DNA of 7,001 bases from Coneutiohabitans thermophilus (GTDB taxonomy: Bacteria; Zhuqueibacterota; Zhuqueibacteria; Zhuqueibacterales; Zhuqueibacteraceae): positions 1-7,001 of the forward strand of contig JAPDQY010000219.1 of NCBI GenBank assembly GCA_034505235.1, read 5' to 3'. Each line of letters starts with the position of its first letter. The first letter of the stretch is position 1. A program made the position numbers and the translations under genes. This document shows positions 1 through 6,675 of the stretch, piece by piece. A model generated the notes under the pieces. It made no database searches. It saw only the letters and a list, made by a program, of their open reading frames with translations, and was not told the origin of the DNA.

Positions 1-510
1 AGCGGCGATTTTCTGTGGAACAGCGGCATTTTCGTCTGGCGCGTGTCGGTGATCCGCGAACAGTTCGAAGAGCATCTGCCGCACCTCAACGACGGGCTGC
101 GGGAAATCGCGAATTCGCTCGGCACCCCGGCGGAAGCGGAGATCATCACCCGCGTCTATCAGCAAATCAAAAGCATCTCGATCGACTACGGCGTGATGGA
201 GCATGCCCGCAACGTTCTGGTGCTGCCCGCCAATTTTGGATGGAATGATCTGGGGAGTTGGGATGAAGTCTACAAGCTCATGCCCAAAGACAAAGACGGC
301 AACGCCGTGGCGGGTGGCGAGCACGTGCTGGTGAACAGCTCGGGCTGCCTGGTGGAAGTGCCCGGCAGGACCGTCGCGGCAGTGGGGATTCACGACCTGA
401 TCATCGTGGAAACTGATGATGCCCTGCTGCTCTGTCCGCGCGACAGTGCCCAGGAGGTCAAAGAAGTGGTGGAGTGGTTGAAGCGCCGGAAAAAAACGAA
501 CCTGCTCTGA
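1..510 (+). CDS. manC: Mannose-1-phosphate guanylyltransferase, C-terminal part (5' end outside window)
   Basis: This enzyme makes GDP-mannose from mannose-1-phosphate and GTP in the cytoplasm, feeding synthesis of mannose- and fucose-type surface glycans. The frame is open from the first base and gives 169 residues. Family hallmarks are visible: FLWNSGIFVW (residues 4-13), SIDYGVME (60-67) and FGWNDLGSWDEV (79-90), followed by the beta-rich tail with GRTVAAVGIHDLIIVETDDALL. The protein ends in KRRKKTNLL with no C-terminal phosphomannose isomerase domain, so it is the short single-domain form; the missing N-terminus would carry the nucleotide-binding GGxGxRLWP-type loop. A GTG at 43 is only an internal codon, because homology begins before it. 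It leads the operon seen here; the next gene starts 4 nt after its TGA. The family is certain; the exact sugar specificity is known only by family. Confidence 0.93.
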   Translation, partial: SGDFLWNSGIFVWRVSVIREQFEEHLPHLNDGLREIANSLGTPAEAEIITRVYQQIKSISIDYGVMEHARNVLVLPANFGWNDLGSWDEVYKLMPKDKDGNAVAGGEHVLVNSSGCLVEVPGRTVAAVGIHDLIIVETDDALLLCPRDSAQEVKEVVEWLKRRKKTNLL

Positions 511-514
511 GTCT

Positions 515-823
515 ATGAAAGAGGAAGAAATCCTCTCCAGCCTGGAGAAGTTGCTGGACAGTCTGGGTATTGAATTGCGTTATGAAAAGGGCGATTTCAC
601 CGGCGGCTATTGCCTGGTGAAGGAGAAACCGATGATGATCATCAACAGTGCCCTCGCGCCGGCCCAGCGCATTCGCATACTCGCCCGCGAACTGGCACAG
701 ATGAAGCTGGAAAATGTTTTCATCGTGCCGGCGCTTCGCCAGGTGCTGGAAGACGCCCTGGCGACAAACGCAGCCAGCCTGGAAGGCCAACCGCAGAATG
801 GAATCTCACTTGAAAGCGTTTAG
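515..823 (+). CDS. Conserved hypothetical protein, 102 aa, unknown function
   Basis: I cannot assign a function. The protein is small and soluble, without signal peptide or membrane segment. An acidic helical N-terminus (MKEEEILSSLEKLLDSLGI) leads to a beta-like stretch with GDFTGGYC (26-33) and KPMMIIN (38-44). A helix follows (QRIRILARELAQMKLENVFI, 51-70), then VPALRQVLEDAL. The order of a short substrate-like strand, an IIN turn and a helix containing RILARELA faintly recalls a peptidase-like helix, but no HExxH is present. The ATG lies 4 nt after the manC stop with no good Shine-Dalgarno, suggesting translational coupling. Its own stop, TAG 821-823, overlaps the ribosome binding site of the next gene. 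I recall similar small proteins in Bacteroidota-type and KSB1-type genomes, but this is memory only. That it is a real gene follows from tight operon spacing and a plausible folded composition. Confidence 0.75.
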   Translation: MKEEEILSSLEKLLDSLGIELRYEKGDFTGGYCLVKEKPMMIINSALAPAQRIRILARELAQMKLENVFIVPALRQVLEDALATNAASLEGQPQNGISLESV

Positions 824-831
824 GAGCATGT

Positions 832-1290
832 ATGGACAAGCTGGATCTGGTGCCCTATTTCAATGAGGCCTTGTTCGTGCCCGCGCTGCAGGCCAAATCC
901 AAGGATGGGGTGCTGGAGGAACTGGTAACTTGTTTTGTCAACAGCGGGTTTGTCCGCAATCCCGCCATCGTGTTGGAGATGATTCACCGCCGCGAACAGC
1001 TGGGCAGCACCGGGATTGGCCGTGGCATCGCGATTCCCCACGGCCGCACCACCGCCGCGCCCGAGCTCATGATCGCATTTGGTTGTTCCAGGAAGGGGAT
1101 CGAATGGGAGGCGATGGACGGCGAGCCGGTGCATCTCGTGTTCATGGTGATTGCGCCCCCGCAAGAGCAGGACAACAAATATCTGCCGGTCCTGGGCCGG
1201 CTCGTCGAAATCCTCAGTCACTCCCGCGAACGCGAAAAATTCCGCACCGTCAATTCCTTCTCCGACTTCATTAAACTGCTCAAAAACTAA
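832..1290 (+). CDS. PTS EIIA type-2 domain protein (PtsN/fructose class)
   Basis: This is a phosphocarrier domain that accepts a phosphate from HPr or NPr on a histidine. Stand-alone forms such as PtsN usually regulate rather than transport. The 152-residue length equals a single EIIA domain. The active-site motif is present: STGIGRGIAIPHGRT (59-73) with the phosphorylated histidine at H70. The conserved hydrophobic strand HLVFMVIAPP (101-110) and the helix with YLPVLGRLVEIL (117-128) follow. The start at ATG 832 is set by AGGAG at 822-826, five bases upstream and overlapping the stop of the previous gene; an ATG at 828 is out of frame. No EIIB, EIIC or HPr gene is in the window, so a regulatory role linked to the envelope-sugar operon is an inference. 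The family call is secure. Confidence 0.93.
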   Translation: MDKLDLVPYFNEALFVPALQAKSKDGVLEELVTCFVNSGFVRNPAIVLEMIHRREQLGSTGIGRGIAIPHGRTTAAPELMIAFGCSRKGIEWEAMDGEPVHLVFMVIAPPQEQDNKYLPVLGRLVEILSHSREREKFRTVNSFSDFIKLLKN

Positions 1291-1640
1291 TGGCTGAAAA
1301 AATCCAAACCCAGATCGAATTCCTGGTGGCGCTGCAGGACCTCGACATCATGCTCAAAGAGATCGAGGAAGTCAAAGCGCTCGGCTTCGAGGTGGACAAC
1401 GAGGGCAAGACCACGTTGGGCCGCGCCCGCGAAGAGCTGGCAGCCAAAATCAAAAGGCAGTTGTTCAACAATTATGAGCGGCTGCGTTCCCGCTACAAAC
1501 GCGCGATCGTGCCGGTCAAGGACGACACCTGTCTGGGCTGCTTCATGCGCGTGCCGACCGCCCTCACCACGCACGGCCGCACCGATCAGGAAGTCCTCAC
1601 CTGCGAAAACTGCGGCCGTTTCCTCTACTGGCTCTCCTGA
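1290..1640 (+). CDS. Short coiled-coil protein with C4 zinc ribbon (COG1579/zf-RING_7-like)
   Basis: This 116-residue protein has a charged helical N-terminal two thirds, probably a coiled coil, and a C-terminal zinc ribbon. Two CxxC knuckles are visible: CLGC (81-84) and CENC (105-108), the second followed by GRFLYW, as is usual for this ribbon type. The spacing and the final aromatic tail match bacterial zinc-ribbon proteins of the COG1579 kind, but the helical part is only about half the usual length of that family, so this is a short version. No catalytic residues are evident; nucleic-acid or protein binding is plausible but unproven. The start ATG overlaps the preceding TAA by one base (TAATG), implying stop-restart coupling with the EIIA gene. 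It is the last gene of the + strand operon; the next gene is convergent, and I see no clear intrinsic terminator in the 114-nt gap (1641-1754). Confidence 0.85.
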   Translation: MAEKIQTQIEFLVALQDLDIMLKEIEEVKALGFEVDNEGKTTLGRAREELAAKIKRQLFNNYERLRSRYKRAIVPVKDDTCLGCFMRVPTALTTHGRTDQEVLTCENCGRFLYWLS

Positions 1641-1754
1641 GCAGCGCCCGCGAGAAGCGCTTGCTTCCGACGCCGGCCTCCCCACCTGCGGATCAGCAGC
1701 CGCGCTGAGCCACGCCCGCACCGGCGCGCGACCGGCAGTACTGCGTCCATACGT

Positions 1755-2876
1755 TTAAAGCGGCTTTTCGTAAAGGCGGTACTTTTTGTAGAGTTTGGCC
1801 CCCAGCAGTTGCATGCCGCGATTGATGGGAAGGTTGGTCTCAAGCGTCCAGGAAAACTCCCCGCTGTCGAATCCTGCTGCAATGCCCCGCCGGTAAGTTT
1901 CCATGTAAAGCGCGGAGCCGATACCGCTCACATTCTGCAGCCGCCGGATCACCCCGAGTGTCAACACCCGCAGGGTGCGGATCCGGCGGGCGTGATAAAG
2001 CACCTTGAAGAGGCCAAAGGGCAACAAACGGCCGTTGATCTTGTGCAGCGCCAGATTGAAATCCGGCAGGGAAAGTGAGAAGCCCACCGGTTCACCCTGC
2101 TTCTCGGCAAAGAGCACGAGTCGCGGATCCACCACCGGTTTCAATTCCCGCGCCATGAACTCGAATTCCGTGTCGGTCATCGGCACGAAACCCCAGTTCC
2201 TGCTCCAGGCATCATTGTAGATTTTCTTGACGATTTCCACTTCCTGCCAGAAGCGCCGGCGGTCCAGAGTGCGAATGGTGAGGCCCTGTTCGCCGAGCAC
2301 TTTCTCGCCGAGGCGCTGGATTCTGGGATTCAGCGGCGTGCTTTTGTCCATGTACCAGGCATAGAGCTCCATCGCTTTGCGAAAGCCGGCCTGCTCCAGC
2401 AGCGTCACGTAATAGTCGGGGTTGTAGGTCATCATGATCACTGGCGGCCGGTCGAAACCCTCCACCAGCAATCCCCAGGTTTCATTGGAAGAATAATTGG
2501 CCGGCCCGCGCAGATTCGTCATGCCCTTTTGCCGCGCCCAGTTGGCGGCGGTGTCCAGCAGGGCGTTGGCGACCTCCTGATCCGGGATCGTTTCAAAAAA
2601 GCCGAAGAAGGCGCAGTGCTCCTGGTGAAAGCGATTGTGGTTGTTGTTGAGGATGGCGGCAATGCGGCCGGCCAGTTCGCCCTTGCGGCGTGCCAGGAAG
2701 AACTCCGCTTCGGAATGTTGAAAGAAGGGATGCTTGTCGCGGTTGAGCAGGTTCTTCATGTCCATGATCAGGGGGGGCACCCAATGGGGATTGCCGCGAT
2801 AGATCTGCCAGGGCAGCAGGATGAACTCCCGCAGCCGGCGGGCATTGTCAACAGGAACAATCTCGATGGTTGGCAA
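1755..2876 (-). CDS. GNAT-fold acyltransferase, YghO-like; candidate bacterial ceramide synthase
   Basis: This is a 373-residue cytoplasmic protein of the large GNAT-like family that includes E. coli YghO. Visible family features are the N-terminal FILLPWQIYRGNPHWVPPL (18-36), the block FFGFFE (90-95) and the loop LRGPANYSSNETWGLLVEGFD (122-142). PPVIMMTYNPDYY (144-156) follows, and the C-terminus has SWTLETN..INRGMQLLGAKLYKKYRLYEKPL (342-373), typical of GNAT acyltransferases. It lies downstream of spt on the same strand. Known bacterial ceramide synthases (bCerS of Caulobacter) are GNAT-annotated acyltransferases, so N-acylation of a sphingoid base is a reasonable but unproven role. The start is TTG at 2876 with GGAGG at 2882-2886, five bases upstream; no better ATG is in frame nearby. 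The gap to spt is 162 nt, long for a tight operon, and contains a strong hairpin. Alternative: an acyltransferase for another amine substrate. Confidence 0.85.
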   Translation of the reverse strand: MPTIEIVPVDNARRLREFILLPWQIYRGNPHWVPPLIMDMKNLLNRDKHPFFQHSEAEFFLARRKGELAGRIAAILNNNHNRFHQEHCAFFGFFETIPDQEVANALLDTAANWARQKGMTNLRGPANYSSNETWGLLVEGFDRPPVIMMTYNPDYYVTLLEQAGFRKAMELYAWYMDKSTPLNPRIQRLGEKVLGEQGLTIRTLDRRRFWQEVEIVKKIYNDAWSRNWGFVPMTDTEFEFMARELKPVVDPRLVLFAEKQGEPVGFSLSLPDFNLALHKINGRLLPFGLFKVLYHARRIRTLRVLTLGVIRRLQNVSGIGSALYMETYRRGIAAGFDSGEFSWTLETNLPINRGMQLLGAKLYKKYRLYEKPL

Positions 2877-2987
2877 GGCTCCCTCCGCGAAGTTGGCCGA
2901 GAGCGTTTCGTGCTCGCAGCAGGGCGTGACAACCTGCAGGTGGAATGTGTCTGCTTCCTGGGGCTTACAATCCGGAAAAGCGGGAAC

Positions 2988-3012
2988 TCTGCCACGGAGC
3001 GGCCGTGGCAGA
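2988..3012 (-). other. Perfect 10-bp hairpin between spt and the GNAT gene
   Basis: TCTGCCACGG (2988-2997) is exactly complementary to CCGTGGCAGA (3003-3012) across a 5-nt loop. It lies 27 nt past the spt stop codon and 111 nt before the acyltransferase start. On the - strand the stem is followed by GTTCCCGCTTTT, so the T-run is short and too distant for a standard intrinsic terminator. It may be a leaky terminator, an mRNA 3'-end stabiliser or processing site that uncouples the levels of the two genes, or a small palindromic repeat. The structure is certain; the role is inferred. Confidence 0.6.
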
Positions 3013-3038
3013 AAAGGGTGAGCCGTCTGCCGGCGGGT

Positions 3039-4223
3039 TCAGGGAATCAACCCGAACTGCCGTCCCACGCGCGCGCAAGTCGCGATGATATGATCGAGAT
3101 GCTCATCGGTGTGCGTCGCCATGTAGCTGGTACGAATCAAGCCCTGACCGGCGGGCACGGCGGGGGAGATGACAGGGTTGGTGAAAATGCCGTTTTGGAA
3201 AAGCAACTGCCAAAAGTCGAAGGTCTTGCGATCTTCGCCCACGTGAATGGGGATGATCGGCGTTTGGGTGCGGCCGGTGTTGAAGCCCAATTCGTCGAAG
3301 GCACGCTTCACTTTGCGCACGTTGCGCCACAGCCGTTCCAGCCGCTCCGGCTCCTGCTCCAGAATGGTCAGCGAGGCGAGCACCGCGGCCGTGGCGGCCG
3401 GTGGCATGCTGGCGGAAAAAATCAGCGAACGGGCGTGATGCTTGATGTAGTCGATCACGTAGGCATCGCCGGCGACAAAGCCCCCAATTGAGGCAAAGGA
3501 CTTGCTGAAGGTGCCCAGCACGAGATCGACTTTATCCTCCAGGCCAAAGTGCTCGCCGGTGCCGCGGCCGTGTTTACCCAGCACGCCAATGGAGTGCGCA
3601 TCATCCACCAAAATGCGGGCCTGATATTTCTCCGCCAGTTGCACCAGACTGGGCAGGTCGACAATGTCCCCCTCCATGCTGAACACGCCATCGACCACGA
3701 TGAGCTTGCCCGGCGCATTTTCATGCTTGCGCAGCAGCCGCTCCAGGTCTGCCATGTCGTTGTGGCGATAGCGGGTGACATGTCCAAACGACAGCCGGCA
3801 GCCGTCGACGATGCTGGCATGGTCGGCGCGATCGGCCAAAATCACATCACCTTTGCCCACCAGGGTGCTGATCACCCCCAAATTGGTTTGAAAGCCGGTG
3901 GAAAAGCACAACGCCGCCTCCCGTTTCATGAATTTCGCCAGCCGGCGTTCGAGTTCCTCATGCAATTCCAGCGTGCCGTTGAGAAAGCGGGAGCCGGTGC
4001 AGCCCGAGCCGAATTCTTGCACCGCTTTGATGACGGCTTCCTTGACGCGGGGATCCTGGGTGAGTCCGAGGTAATTGTTGGAGCCCGCCATGATCAGACG
4101 GTGGCCCTTGATGGTGACTTCGATATCGGCGCCCGAGGAAATGGCTTGAAAGTAGGGATACCAGCCCTCCGCAATCGCTTCTTGTGCGCGGGTGAATTTG
4201 CGACACTTGTCAAACAAATCCAA
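3039..4223 (-). CDS. spt: Serine palmitoyltransferase (alpha-oxoamine synthase family)
   Basis: This PLP enzyme condenses L-serine with an acyl thioester, releasing CO2, to give 3-ketosphinganine, the first step of sphingolipid synthesis. With the start at 4223 it has 394 residues, the usual bacterial size. It shows GSNNYLGLT (47-55), GSGCTGSRFLNGT (72-84), DHAS with the PLP-stacking histidine H135, and DDAHSIGVLG (207-216). The Schiff-base lysine is K241 in GTFSKSFASIGGF; GTFSK separates SPT from BioF and KBL (GTLGK-type). The C-terminal part (ARSLIFSAS, NPVISPAVP, TSYMATHT) closely resembles the Bacteroides enzyme. An upstream TTG at 4256 would add 11 residues (SEISREEEEE), but these codons contain the AGGAGG of the 4223 start, so they are probably untranslated leader. 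No in-frame ATG exists nearby. A GNAT acyltransferase follows downstream, fitting ceramide assembly. Confidence 0.92.
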   Translation of the reverse strand: MDLFDKCRKFTRAQEAIAEGWYPYFQAISSGADIEVTIKGHRLIMAGSNNYLGLTQDPRVKEAVIKAVQEFGSGCTGSRFLNGTLELHEELERRLAKFMKREAALCFSTGFQTNLGVISTLVGKGDVILADRADHASIVDGCRLSFGHVTRYRHNDMADLERLLRKHENAPGKLIVVDGVFSMEGDIVDLPSLVQLAEKYQARILVDDAHSIGVLGKHGRGTGEHFGLEDKVDLVLGTFSKSFASIGGFVAGDAYVIDYIKHHARSLIFSASMPPAATAAVLASLTILEQEPERLERLWRNVRKVKRAFDELGFNTGRTQTPIIPIHVGEDRKTFDFWQLLFQNGIFTNPVISPAVPAGQGLIRTSYMATHTDEHLDHIIATCARVGRQFGLIP

Positions 4224-4231
4224 TTCTTCTT

Positions 4232-4237
4232 CCTCCT
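4232..4237 (-). promoter_or_regulatory. Strong Shine-Dalgarno deciding the spt start
   Basis: AGGAGG on the - strand lies 8 nt before TTG 4223, ideal spacing. For the alternative upstream TTG at 4256 I see only a weak purine stretch (AAGCAGA) immediately before it. Read as codons, the ribosome binding site yields a glutamate run, a typical artefact of an over-extended gene start. Confidence 0.7.
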
Positions 4238-4456
4238 CCCTTGAGATTTCAGACAAATCTGCTTATGCAAAAACCAGGACATGGAACGACGGTGCGCACT
4301 TGCTGCCATGGGCGGGTGGTTTGTGGCCGTGGCCGGTCGGCAAAGCTCGTGCAGCGCCTGGCGCGGCGGCCCGCCGGCTCACCAGATTCGTCCGCATTCA
4401 CCATTTTGCCGGCGTATTCGCTTCGTGGCGGCGCACCACACGATCGAATGGCAAAA

Positions 4457-4485
4457 AATATAACCAGGGAGTGCCTCGAAAGCAA
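4457..4485 (-). promoter_or_regulatory. Sigma70-like promoter for spt
   Basis: On the - strand TTGCTT (4480-4485) and TATATT (4457-4462) are separated by exactly 17 nt, close to the TTGACA-17-TATAAT consensus. The region is the most AT-rich in an otherwise GC-rich gap and points toward spt, with an expected transcription start near 4450. The -10 box is followed by a T-rich stretch. No experimental support is available from sequence alone. Confidence 0.55.
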
Positions 4486-4564
4486 GCTTTAATCTGGCAT
4501 GGCACTTGGCATCGTACTGGCCGTGCGTCCGCCCCCGGCAGCGTGGCCGGCTTGTCGTTTCGCG

Positions 4565-6493
4565 TCAGCGCCATTCACCCCGCAACTCATTCGTGATCTC
4601 GCTGTAACCCTGGTTGACCTCCCATTTCGCAAAATCGAGCTCGAGCCACTGGTTGTTGAGGCGCAACACCAGCCGCCGCTGGTCGGGAAAGTAGCGCATG
4701 AACTGGCTTTCGAACAGGGGGCAGGTTTCCGCCGTTACCGGCAGGCCGTTGAGCAGGCGGCGCACGGCGCCGGTGGCGGCATTGTACGAAAACAACATGC
4801 GGTCGCCATAGCTGGTGGTGTATCGCACCCGGGTGGCCCCGGCGTCCTGGTCGACCGTCAGGTTGGCCACTTCCCGCACCCGGCGTTGAAACTCTTCAAA
4901 GCTGGCATTCTCCAGCGGCGTGCTGACTTCGATCACGAAGCCATTGCGGGGGCCTTCGGAAACAAACAGCCGGCCGCCCGCAATCTTTTCAAAACGAAAA
5001 GGCTGCATGGGCAGCACCGCGATGAAAGTCTCGGCTGCCCGGCAGAAAATCCATTCTCCCGGCAGCAGGCTGTTGCCGCCGCCGGTGGTCACGGATAGAT
5101 CCTGCAAATCGTCCGAGAAAAAGCCGTGCAAACGCACCTGACGCAGTGAGTCGGGAGTGTCATACAGGCCGAGCAGGACATTGCGATGCTGGAACAATCT
5201 TTCATACGCCGAGGCACCGGTCAAGCCTGATTCCTGGCTGCGGCGGTGGCGCGGCGAGCCGGCTTCCGCCAGCAGCACGCGCGGCTCGTCGGCATGAAAC
5301 AGCGCCAGCTCAGAGGCACTGGCGGAAGGACAGGAGATGAACAGGGTCGGCCGCTCGTCGGTTTGGGCGAGATAGGTAAGACCCCAGGAGTGTTGGTGGG
5401 CGGGGTAAAATAAACCACCCTGATGCGAACCGAGAATGTACTGCCTGGTGATGTAGTTGTATTTGCACACCGTTGCTTCCTGATGGGCGGGGGAGCGCAA
5501 AAAACGGGCGGCGCGTTTGCGCTCGCGATGCACATAGCCGCCCAGGGGGTCGCGGTTGGTGGCCAGTTCCCGAATCACACTGGCCAGCTCGAAGCTGCTG
5601 AGCGAGGCAAACAACAATTCCGGGCTGGGCACCATTTTGCCGGCGCCGAAATAGAGCCAGGCAAAGCCCGCACTCAACGCCTCGCGCGGTGACATGATTT
5701 GCGCCTCGGAGATGCGGCTGTGCGCGCCGGCATACAGGCCGTCCAAATGTTCCGAGGCAAAATCGAGCATGATCAGATTCAGCACCACTTTGAGGCGTTT
5801 GCGAAACAGATCGTCGCGGGTGAATTCATGCATGAGTGCGAGGGTGGCAAAGAAGGCGGGCATGAACTGCGGCGAATCATATTCGCTCTGGCCGTTTTCC
5901 ACCAATTGTGTGATCCAGGCGTTGAAATAGCTCTTGGCTTCCAGCAGATTTTCCGCGGAAGATTTGCCGTTGAACCACTGCTCGGCCGGGGTGTCCGGCC
6001 AGGTCTCTGCCGCCAGCAGCAGCGCCGCATGATACATGTGCCACTGGTGTTCCGCCTCTCCCCGCCGGGTCGGCACCTCGGCGAGCGAACGCTTGATGCT
6101 TTCAGCCAGGGCATAAGGCAGGTTCTGGCGGCCAAAGAGATAGATCGCCACGCGATAAAAGGCATCCGCAGGCGCGGTCGAAGGCCGGGCCAGCAGTTCG
6201 CCCAGCATGCGGTGCGCTTCGGAAACGCGCTCGCCGGTGGCATAGCGGGCGGCCACGCCCGCAAAGCTGGGCTGGCGCTCCTGTTCGACAAAATGCATCA
6301 GCAGCAACTGGCCGCGCAGTTCAATCTCGTTTGTCGCAGCGTTGCCGGAATCCGGTTGTGTCTGCGCCTGGCAGAAGGCGGTGAGGATGAGCGCGCCCAC
6401 AAGCAGGCTGGCGGCGCATGTGATTTTTGGAGAGTGGAACGGCAGCCGCTGCAAATTCCTTGCAGCCATGCCGGCCGAGGCAAGCGTTTGCAT
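4565..6493 (-). CDS. Secreted protein of unknown function, 642 aa, possible alpha/alpha-toroid lyase or hydrolase
   Basis: The N-terminus has a long positive region, then a hydrophobic core AASLLVGALILTAF (27-40) and a likely signal peptidase I site near CQA-QT (after residue 43), so it is exported. Residues 60-320 are helix-rich with paired aromatic helices (HQWHMYHAALLLAAETWP, SPQFMPAFFATLALMHEF) and GLYAGAHSRI (252-261). YNYITRQYILGSHQGGLF (345-362) and PAHQHSW (364-370) follow; these His and Tyr residues are candidate active-site positions. After residue 375 the sequence turns beta-rich. A helical toroid followed by a beta domain recalls heparinase II/III-like polysaccharide lyases, but I see no decisive family motif, so this is a fold guess. 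AAGGA (6500-6504) sits 6 nt before ATG 6493, supporting this start. An intrinsic terminator at 6577-6609 isolates it from upstream transcription, so its promoter should lie in 6494-6576; I see none that is clear. Confidence 0.85.
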   Translation of the reverse strand: MQTLASAGMAARNLQRLPFHSPKITCAASLLVGALILTAFCQAQTQPDSGNAATNEIELRGQLLLMHFVEQERQPSFAGVAARYATGERVSEAHRMLGELLARPSTAPADAFYRVAIYLFGRQNLPYALAESIKRSLAEVPTRRGEAEHQWHMYHAALLLAAETWPDTPAEQWFNGKSSAENLLEAKSYFNAWITQLVENGQSEYDSPQFMPAFFATLALMHEFTRDDLFRKRLKVVLNLIMLDFASEHLDGLYAGAHSRISEAQIMSPREALSAGFAWLYFGAGKMVPSPELLFASLSSFELASVIRELATNRDPLGGYVHRERKRAARFLRSPAHQEATVCKYNYITRQYILGSHQGGLFYPAHQHSWGLTYLAQTDERPTLFISCPSASASELALFHADEPRVLLAEAGSPRHRRSQESGLTGASAYERLFQHRNVLLGLYDTPDSLRQVRLHGFFSDDLQDLSVTTGGGNSLLPGEWIFCRAAETFIAVLPMQPFRFEKIAGGRLFVSEGPRNGFVIEVSTPLENASFEEFQRRVREVANLTVDQDAGATRVRYTTSYGDRMLFSYNAATGAVRRLLNGLPVTAETCPLFESQFMRYFPDQRRLVLRLNNQWLELDFAKWEVNQGYSEITNELRGEWR

Positions 6494-6576
6494 GTCGAGT
6501 CCTTCTGATGCTGTTGCAAGAATAATGTGGGGAGATGATCCGTCCCGTCACTGTGGCTGGCGGCGGGCGCAATCCG

Positions 6577-6609
6577 AAAAAATCACCCAGTGGCGGCTGC
6601 CGCTGGGTG
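6577..6609 (-). terminator. Rho-independent terminator, - strand
   Basis: On the - strand CACCCAGCGGC (6609-6599) pairs with GCCACTGGGTG (6594-6584) over a 4-nt AGCC loop, an 11-bp stem with one G-T wobble. It is followed by A and then T6 (6582-6577). This is a textbook intrinsic terminator for transcripts entering from the right. The gene it serves is not in the window, so it may end a gene or small RNA that begins beyond 7001. It also insulates the 642-residue protein gene. Confidence 0.8.
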
Positions 6610-6675
6610 GGCAGTATTTGCGGGGCAAAGCCCATTGCAAAGTTTCCACGAAAATGCCGTAGCGCAGGTTTGCAG

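Larger units (their letters stand above)
4224..4564. other. Intergenic leader region upstream of spt
   Basis: No convincing gene lies in this 341-nt gap between the 642-residue protein gene and spt. It holds the spt ribosome binding site, a sigma70-like promoter at 4457-4485, and a GC-rich stretch around 4360-4380 with a short CGGCG/CGCCG hairpin. If the promoter is used, spt mRNA has a leader of about 225 nt. I see no recognisable riboswitch. No terminator for the upstream - strand gene is evident: the T6 run at 4453-4458 has no stem directly before it. Confidence 0.6.

Noticed and set aside
43..510. GTG at 43 as a true start giving a complete 155-aa gene
   Set aside because: The preceding codons encode FLWNSGIFVW, a core guanylyltransferase motif, so the gene is simply cut by the window edge.
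1287..1721. Open frame of 144 codons on the - strand
   Set aside because: It is antisense to the zinc-ribbon gene, whose CxxC pairs and operon position are convincing.
1641..1754. Intrinsic terminator between the convergent zinc-ribbon and acyltransferase genes
   Set aside because: Only a weak 5-bp AGCGC/GCGCT stem near 1643-1661 is visible, without a T-run.
2529..3491. Open frame of 320 codons on the + strand
   Set aside because: It is antisense to the acyltransferase and spt, which both have clear family motifs; the frame bridges the gap between them and has no recognisable domain.
3039..4223. Assignment as 8-amino-7-oxononanoate synthase or 2-amino-3-ketobutyrate CoA ligase
   Set aside because: The lysine motif is GTFSKSFASIGG and the C-terminal part matches Bacteroides-type serine palmitoyltransferase; BioF and KBL carry GTLGK-type motifs.
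3549..4244. Open frame of 231 codons on the + strand
   Set aside because: It is fully antisense to spt and shows no domain signature.
4453..4485. Terminator for the 642-residue gene at the T6 run
   Set aside because: No stem directly precedes the T-run on the - strand; the sequence is better explained as a promoter -10 region.
6355..6400. Lipoprotein signal at LTAFC in the secreted protein
   Set aside because: Phenylalanine directly before the cysteine does not fit a lipobox; cleavage by signal peptidase I near CQA-QT is more likely.
5699..6508. Open frame of 269 codons on the + strand
   Set aside because: It is antisense to the secreted 642-residue protein, and its arginine/glycine/glutamine-rich composition is typical of a GC-rich shadow frame.
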